Origin: Verrucomicrobiota bacterium
GTDB taxonomy: Bacteria > Chlamydiota > Chlamydiia > Chlamydiales > Rhabdochlamydiaceae
Direction of reading: 5' to 3'
Assembly: GCA_018239715.1 (NCBI GenBank)
Contig: JAFEGW010000011.1
Location: 1-57,486 of the forward strand
DNA length: 57,486 bases
The notes under the pieces were generated by a model. The model was not told the DNA's origin, did not search any database, and saw only the letters and a list, made by a program, of their open reading frames with translations. Shown here piece after piece: positions 53,240-57,486 of the stretch. Position 1 is the first letter of the stretch. Each line of letters begins with the position of its first letter. The position numbers and the translations under genes were made by a program.

Positions 53240-53713
53240 ATGTCACGCAGACGTCGCGCTACAAAGCGGCAAATTGATCCAGATCCAGTTTATAACAGCT
53301 ATGTTTTAGCTAAATTTATCAATAAACTCATGATCGACGGCAAAAAATCGACCGCCCGCAAAATCATCTACAACGCCATCGACAAATTTGCAAAAAAAAT
53401 TAAAGCTGAAGACCCTTTAGCTGCTTTTGAGCAAGCCCTAGAAAATGCAAAACCTACGCTGGAAGTGAAATCCCGCCGTATCGGTGGAGCTACCTACCAA
53501 GTTCCCGTCGAAATTCCTGCTGACAGACGCACCTCCATGGCCATGAAATGGATCATCCAATACGCCCAAGAGAAGGTCGGCCGCTCTATGGAAGAAGGTC
53601 TCGCACAAGAGCTTGCAGATTGCTTCAACAATCAAGGCTCTTCTATCAAGAAAAAAGACGATGTCCACAAAATGGCCGAAGCCAATAAAGCTTTTGCCCA
53701 CTACAAATGGTAG
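53240..53713 (+). CDS. rpsG: 30S ribosomal protein S7
   Basis: S7 starts assembly of the 30S head by binding 16S rRNA. The 157-residue protein has MSRRRRATKRQIDPDPVYNS (1-20), FINKLMIDGKKSTARKIIYN near 26-45, VKSRRIGGATYQVPVEI near 75-91, and MAEANKAFAHYKW at the end. AAGGA lies upstream of ATG 53240. It follows rpsL by 130 structured bases and precedes fusA by 14. Confidence 0.98.
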   Translation: MSRRRRATKRQIDPDPVYNSYVLAKFINKLMIDGKKSTARKIIYNAIDKFAKKIKAEDPLAAFEQALENAKPTLEVKSRRIGGATYQVPVEIPADRRTSMAMKWIIQYAQEKVGRSMEEGLAQELADCFNNQGSSIKKKDDVHKMAEANKAFAHYKW

Positions 53714-53727
53714 GAGAATAAGTAAAA

Positions 53728-55824
53728 ATGAGCGACAAAAGTAAACGGCCCGAAACAGACACCTTACAAAATGTCCGCAACATCGGCATCATGGCCCACA
53801 TCGATGCGGGTAAAACCACCACGACAGAGCGTATTCTCTACTACTCAGGGCGCGTCCATCGGATGGGTGAAGTACACGAAGGTGCTGCGACCATGGACTT
53901 CATGGAGCAAGAAAGAGAGCGCGGCATTACCATCACCTCGGCTTCTACGACCGTCTATTGGAAAGGAAGCAAAATTAACATCATCGACACCCCGGGCCAC
54001 GTCGACTTCACGATTGAAGTTGAAAGATCGCTCCGCGTCCTAGATGGTGCGGTAGCTGTTTTTGATGCCGTTGCTGGTGTTCAACCTCAATCCGAAACCG
54101 TCTGGCGCCAAGCGACCCGCTACGGAGTCCCTCGTATCGCGTTCATCAATAAAATGGACCGCGTAGGTGCTGATTATTTCATGGCTGTTAACTCGATGCG
54201 CGAGAAGCTCGGGGCCAACGCTGTGATGGTCCACTGCCCTATCGGCGCAGAATCCGATTTCAAAGGAATGGTCGACCTCGTGGCTATGAGAGCCTACCTC
54301 TTCCTCGACGAGACTCTCGGTGCTAAATACGAAGAAGCTGATATCCCTGCCGATCTCGCTGATAAGTGCAAGCAAATGCGCCAGCAGATGCTGGAAGAGA
54401 TTGCAACAGTCGATTCCGATGATAACTTCATGATGAAGGTCCTCGAAAACCCCGACTCTCTTTCCGAAGACGAAATCCATGCAGCGATCCGCCGAGGTGT
54501 CATCTCTAATAAGATGAACCCCGTCCTTTGCGGAACAGCCTTTAAAAACAAAGGGATCCAACCACTCTTGGATGCCGTTGTGCGCTGGATGCCTTCTCCT
54601 CTAGACCGCGGCAACATCAAAGGGATCAATATCAAAACAGGAGAACCGCTCGAGCTCGTTCCTGATGATAATAGCCCCTTGGCTGCGCTGGCCTTCAAAA
54701 TTATGTCCGACCCTTATGTCGGCCGTTTGACATTCGTCCGCATCTATTCGGGGACGCTGACCCGAGGAACCAACCTCGTCAATACGACAAAAGACAAGCG
54801 CGAGCGCGTCTCTCGTCTTCTGGAGATGCACGCGAACCAACGGAAAGACCGAGATGACTTCTTCACGGGCGATATCGCCGCTTGCATCGGGTTAAAATAT
54901 ACCTCAACAGGCGATACTCTATGCTCTGAAGACAACGAGCTCCTGCTCGAGAAAATGGTCTTCCCTGATCCAGTTATCTCCATGGCGATCGAGCCTAAGT
55001 CGAAAGCTGACCGCGATAAACTGTCTCAAGCGCTTTCGTCTCTTTCCGAGGAAGATCCTACCTTCCGCGTCAATACGAACGAAGAGACAGGCCAAACGAT
55101 CATTTCCGGAATGGGCGAGCTCCACTTAGAGATTCTACGCGACCGTATGTTCCGTGAGTTCTCTGTCCAAGCTAACGTCGGTAAACCCGAAGTGGCTTAC
55201 AAAGAGACCATCACGACTCCTTCCAAAATCGAGACCAAGTACGTCAAGCAATCGGGCGGACGCGGACAATATGCGCACGTCTGTCTTGAGATCGAACCGA
55301 ATGAAAAAGGCAAAGGGAATGAAGTCGTCAGCGAAATCGTCGGCGGCGTCATCCCGAAAGAATACATCCCCGCGGTTATCAAAGGGGTGGAAGAGGGGCT
55401 TACAACGGGCGTCCTCGCCGGTTATCCTCTGGTCGATGTCAAAGTCGCGATTGTGTACGGTTCTTACCATGAAGTCGACTCGAACGAGATGGCCTTTAAG
55501 ATTTGCGGATCGATGGCTGTAAAAGACGCCTGCCGTAAGGCTCAGCCGGTTCTCTTAGAGCCGATCATGAAAGTGGTCGTCACAACGCCTGAGCAGTTCA
55601 TGGGCGATGTGATCGGCGATATCAACCGCCGCCGTGGCCGTATCATGAACCAGACTTCCGTCAAAGGAATCGTTGAAATCGAGTCGGAAATCCCTCTCGG
55701 TGAAATGTTCGGATATTCCACTCAGCTTCGCTCCATTACCTCGGGGCGCGGAAGCTACACCATGGAACCTAGCCACTTCGAAAGGGTTCCTAACAAAATT
55801 CAAGAAGAGATTACTAAAAAGTAA
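53728..55824 (+). CDS. fusA: Elongation factor G
   Basis: EF-G drives translocation and, with Frr, ribosome recycling. The 698-residue protein has the G domain motifs [19 protein letters not shown] near 22-40, [16 protein letters not shown] near 86-101, and [10 protein letters not shown] near 139. Domains II-V follow in order with no loss or insertion (for example [14 protein letters not shown] in domain III and RRGRIMNQ in domain V). It lies between rpsG and rpsJ. Confidence 0.98.
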   Translation: MSDKSKRPETDTLQNVRNIGIMAHIDAGKTTTTERILYYSGRVHRMGEVHEGAATMDFMEQERERGITITSASTTVYWKGSKINIIDTPGHVDFTIEVERSLRVLDGAVAVFDAVAGVQPQSETVWRQATRYGVPRIAFINKMDRVGADYFMAVNSMREKLGANAVMVHCPIGAESDFKGMVDLVAMRAYLFLDETLGAKYEEADIPADLADKCKQMRQQMLEEIATVDSDDNFMMKVLENPDSLSEDEIHAAIRRGVISNKMNPVLCGTAFKNKGIQPLLDAVVRWMPSPLDRGNIKGINIKTGEPLELVPDDNSPLAALAFKIMSDPYVGRLTFVRIYSGTLTRGTNLVNTTKDKRERVSRLLEMHANQRKDRDDFFTGDIAACIGLKYTSTGDTLCSEDNELLLEKMVFPDPVISMAIEPKSKADRDKLSQALSSLSEEDPTFRVNTNEETGQTIISGMGELHLEILRDRMFREFSVQANVGKPEVAYKETITTPSKIETKYVKQSGGRGQYAHVCLEIEPNEKGKGNEVVSEIVGGVIPKEYIPAVIKGVEEGLTTGVLAGYPLVDVKVAIVYGSYHEVDSNEMAFKICGSMAVKDACRKAQPVLLEPIMKVVVTTPEQFMGDVIGDINRRRGRIMNQTSVKGIVEIESEIPLGEMFGYSTQLRSITSGRGSYTMEPSHFERVPNKIQEEITKK

Positions 55825-55833
55825 GGAAAAAAT

Positions 55834-56190
55834 ATGGCAAAAGCCCAACCCAAAGCTCAACCAAAGCCCCAGCCTAAACCTCAGGTTCGGCAAAAGATCC
55901 GTATCCGGCTTAAAGGATATGATCAACGGGTGCTTGACCGAGCTGTCGCGGATATCGTGGAGACAGCTAAAAGAACAGGAGCTCGTATCGCCGGCCCTAT
56001 CCCTCTTCCTCGCAAGAAAGAGAGATATACGGTTCTCAGCTCCCCTCACGTCGATAAGAAAGCCCGTGAGCAGTTTGAAATGTACACCTACAGCCGCGTG
56101 ATCGATCTCGTCAATCCTACTCCTGACACGATCGACAAGCTCAAAATCCTCCCTGTGGCTGCAGGCGTGGACATCAAAATCAAAGCCTAA
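55834..56190 (+). CDS. rpsJ: 30S ribosomal protein S10 with Pro/Gln-rich N-terminal extension
   Basis: S10 is a 30S head protein. The 118-residue protein has the normal S10 core from about residue 18 ([15 protein letters not shown]), [15 protein letters not shown] near 52 and the C-terminal [12 protein letters not shown]. Before it lie about 15 extra residues that repeat KAQPK/KPQPK. Normal S10 has 102-105 residues. It ends the operon and is followed by a strong hairpin. In many bacteria rpsJ is in the S10 cluster; its place after fusA is typical of Chlamydiae. Confidence 0.97.
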   Translation: MAKAQPKAQPKPQPKPQVRQKIRIRLKGYDQRVLDRAVADIVETAKRTGARIAGPIPLPRKKERYTVLSSPHVDKKAREQFEMYTYSRVIDLVNPTPDTIDKLKILPVAAGVDIKIKA

Positions 56191-56195
56191 AACAA

Positions 56196-56225
56196 AAGAG
56201 CGTTTGCATCCTTGCAAACGCTCTT
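56196..56225 (+). terminator. Terminator after rpsJ
   Basis: A 13-base perfect inverted repeat (AAGAGCGTTTGCA with its complement, loop TCCT) starts six bases after the rpsJ stop. A T-rich stretch follows (TTATTTCTC). It should end the rpsL-rpsG-fusA-rpsJ transcript. Confidence 0.8.
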
Positions 56226-56276
56226 GCTTATTTCTCTCATCGCATTCTATTCTTTTTGTCACCTTCTGGAGAATTT

Positions 56277-56714
56277 ATGGCTACAATTTCTATCGTTCAA
56301 CAGGCATCTCTGCAAATTTCAGTTCTTAAAGCTGAAATAGAAACCAAGAAAACTAGCCAGCAAGGCTTTATACTTCCTTTGAGGCAAAGACGGGGGGAAC
56401 CGGCACCTTTAGCACCCGATTCTGTATTGCAAATGCAACTTAACAAAGCTTATCGAACTTATCAAAAAATAATTTATGATATTATCAATACCTCTCAACA
56501 AATTGAAGTACTACTTGAAAGACAAATCGCTTGGCTAGATAGTATGGTCGTCCATATGAGCAGGACGAAAAGAGGGGTTGATCTAAGCGAAGTATTAGAA
56601 AGCTTCGGAGCCCAAATCAGGGCTCTAGAAACCCGCGTTCTACAACAACAGAGAGACCTTCAGGCAGAACAAGCTGCAATGATTATCCTTGCAAATACTG
56701 AAGGGAGAATTTAG
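56277..56714 (+). CDS. Coiled-coil protein of unknown function
   Basis: The 145-residue protein is almost entirely helical, rich in Gln, Leu and Glu, with heptad-like spacing in residues about 3-25 and 50-140. No family, signal peptide or membrane helix is seen. Small coiled-coil proteins of this kind can be type III secretion chaperones or needle-related parts, but nothing identifies one here. ATG 56277 has GGAG five bases upstream; a TTG at 56256 is in frame but has no site. It overlaps the next gene by four bases tail to tail. Confidence 0.6.
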   Translation: MATISIVQQASLQISVLKAEIETKKTSQQGFILPLRQRRGEPAPLAPDSVLQMQLNKAYRTYQKIIYDIINTSQQIEVLLERQIAWLDSMVVHMSRTKRGVDLSEVLESFGAQIRALETRVLQQQRDLQAEQAAMIILANTEGRI

Positions 56715-57454
56715 GCCAGCACTCGTCTTGAACCGGGCAAGCATCTTGAAATGTTAAATAAGGTATGCGCAAAGAGAGGAGGAACTATATTCAGCTGACG
56801 ATCTGCTCCTCCTACAGCGTAATAACTCCATAGGGCCCTTAAAGCGATGCTTGTTGTCAATTTATAGGTGCGCAATAACCCCGTGAATTTTACACGCTCT
56901 AGTAATCCAAAAATCAAACTGTTTGATAGCACTGAAAAGTGAAAAGCCTTCTCAGAGTCGATGCATCTGATGACAACCTCTCGGCAAACAGCCCAGCTTA
57001 AACCTGCTACTGCGTCCCATTCCCTATGCTTTTTCTGAACTCCAAGTCGTGGAGACTGATCCGAAGGACGTATTGAGCTAGAAACCCCTTCGCCTAATAT
57101 GGTAGAGACTACAAAACGTAGAACGGTGAAAAAAACTGTCCTTTGTGTATTTAACAGTGCACACGTATAAAATAGTTCTTCTACTCCGACGCTAACGAGC
57201 CCCCCAAATATCCCTGGAAGAAGCTTTTCCTCACTATTAACAGGTATTTGATAACCACGCGTACAGATCCATTTGATAGCTCGATCGGCAAGTGTCGATA
57301 CAGCAAAGGCTTGAAAGCCTAAAAAGAACTTCCCTTCCTGCTGAAAATAAACCGATATCAAAGCTGCACTAGAAACCACTAAGTCAAATTGCAGATTGGT
57401 TAGGGGGCAGTCGCAGCTGCGGAGATTGTTTAAATTTTGAACCCAAGATATCAT
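56711..57454 (-). CDS. Membrane protein, possibly degenerate CPBP-type protease
   Basis: The 247-residue protein has several hydrophobic stretches (about 22-38, 43-57, 80-100, 105-120, 172-185, 222-236). CREVVIRC near 157-164, LIFGLLE near 180-186 and FAHTLFN with His230 and Asn234 recall the three motifs of the CPBP (CAAX protease-like) membrane family (E-E-x3-R, F-x3-H, H-x3-N). The first glutamate pair and the middle His are not conserved, so this is a weak call and activity is doubtful. I choose ATG 57454, which has TAAGG six bases upstream, over a TTG at 57460. Nothing upstream of it remains in the window. Confidence 0.5.
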   Translation of the reverse strand: MISWVQNLNNLRSCDCPLTNLQFDLVVSSAALISVYFQQEGKFFLGFQAFAVSTLADRAIKWICTRGYQIPVNSEEKLLPGIFGGLVSVGVEELFYTCALLNTQRTVFFTVLRFVVSTILGEGVSSSIRPSDQSPRLGVQKKHREWDAVAGLSWAVCREVVIRCIDSEKAFHFSVLSNSLIFGLLERVKFTGLLRTYKLTTSIALRALWSYYAVGGADRQLNIVPPLFAHTLFNISRCLPGSRRVLA

Positions 57455-57486
57455 GAGCAACCTTAGGGAGCGTACCTAAAAGATTA

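Noticed and set aside
55555-56262. Minus-strand frame of 235 codons over fusA end and rpsJ
   Set aside because: It is antisense to two ribosomal/translation genes with strong family matches and crosses the terminator hairpin.

Overview
This window is a chromosomal segment of a member of the phylum Chlamydiae, most likely an environmental (Parachlamydiales-type) lineage and not a Chlamydia species. The case rests on gene order recalled from Chlamydia trachomatis: mcsB/mcsA next to frr-pyrH-tsf-rpsB followed by a very long pbp2; secA - small gene - psd - nth/mnmE; ruvA/ruvC and the tail-specific protease beside rpsL-rpsG-fusA-rpsJ; lipA with lpdA; and a TyrP-type amino-acid permease. Many additional genes (rhamnose-type sugar genes, SulP, MATE, AlkX/YcaQ, eukaryotic-like SH2 and ubiquitin-protease domains, a lanthipeptide locus) are not part of that core. 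The family cannot be fixed from the sequence alone.

Layout. 0-7.2 kb: mcsA-mcsB, a membrane protein, tRNA-Thr, ispD-ycaQ-SulP, and an EEP-family phosphatase/nuclease. 7.2-10.7 kb: tRNA-Lys and tRNA-Glu with a run of hairpins, then the minus-strand translation operon rpsB-tsf-pyrH-frr led by tRNA-Gly. 10.8-14.5 kb: pbp2 and a candidate inclusion-membrane-like protein. 14.6-20 kb: nucleotide-sugar genes (UDP-glucuronate decarboxylase type, rfbC, rfbD, rfbB, kdsB-like) and TyrP. 20-26 kb: a lipoprotein/pseudopilin-like pair, hypotheticals, a metallophosphoesterase, and an SH2-like protein in front of a MATE exporter. 26.5-31.2 kb: two OppA-like proteins, one fused to a large unknown N-terminal half. 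31.2-33.6 kb: lipA and lpdA. 34.2-37.4 kb: two tandem USP-type ubiquitin proteases, the second with Ser in place of the catalytic Cys. 37.4-41.9 kb: secA and psd. 42.3-46.9 kb: a class I lanthipeptide locus (lanC-lanB with a divergent precursor gene). 46.9-51.9 kb: nth, mnmE, ruvA, ruvC, tsp. 52.7-56.2 kb: rpsL-rpsG-fusA-rpsJ. The end holds two unknown genes.

The most notable content is the lanthipeptide locus. It has a full-length LanB dehydratase, a LanC cyclase with all zinc ligands, and a 74-residue precursor whose leader carries a YDLD box and whose core is a duplicated nine-residue Cys/Ser/Thr unit. It sits inside an otherwise conserved chlamydial neighbourhood (secA, psd | nth, mnmE), and no protease, exporter or immunity gene is visible nearby. 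Second in interest are probable host-directed proteins: the USP/pseudo-USP pair and the stand-alone SH2-like protein. Third is the degeneration of McsB, which has lost the arginines and glutamate expected of an arginine kinase.
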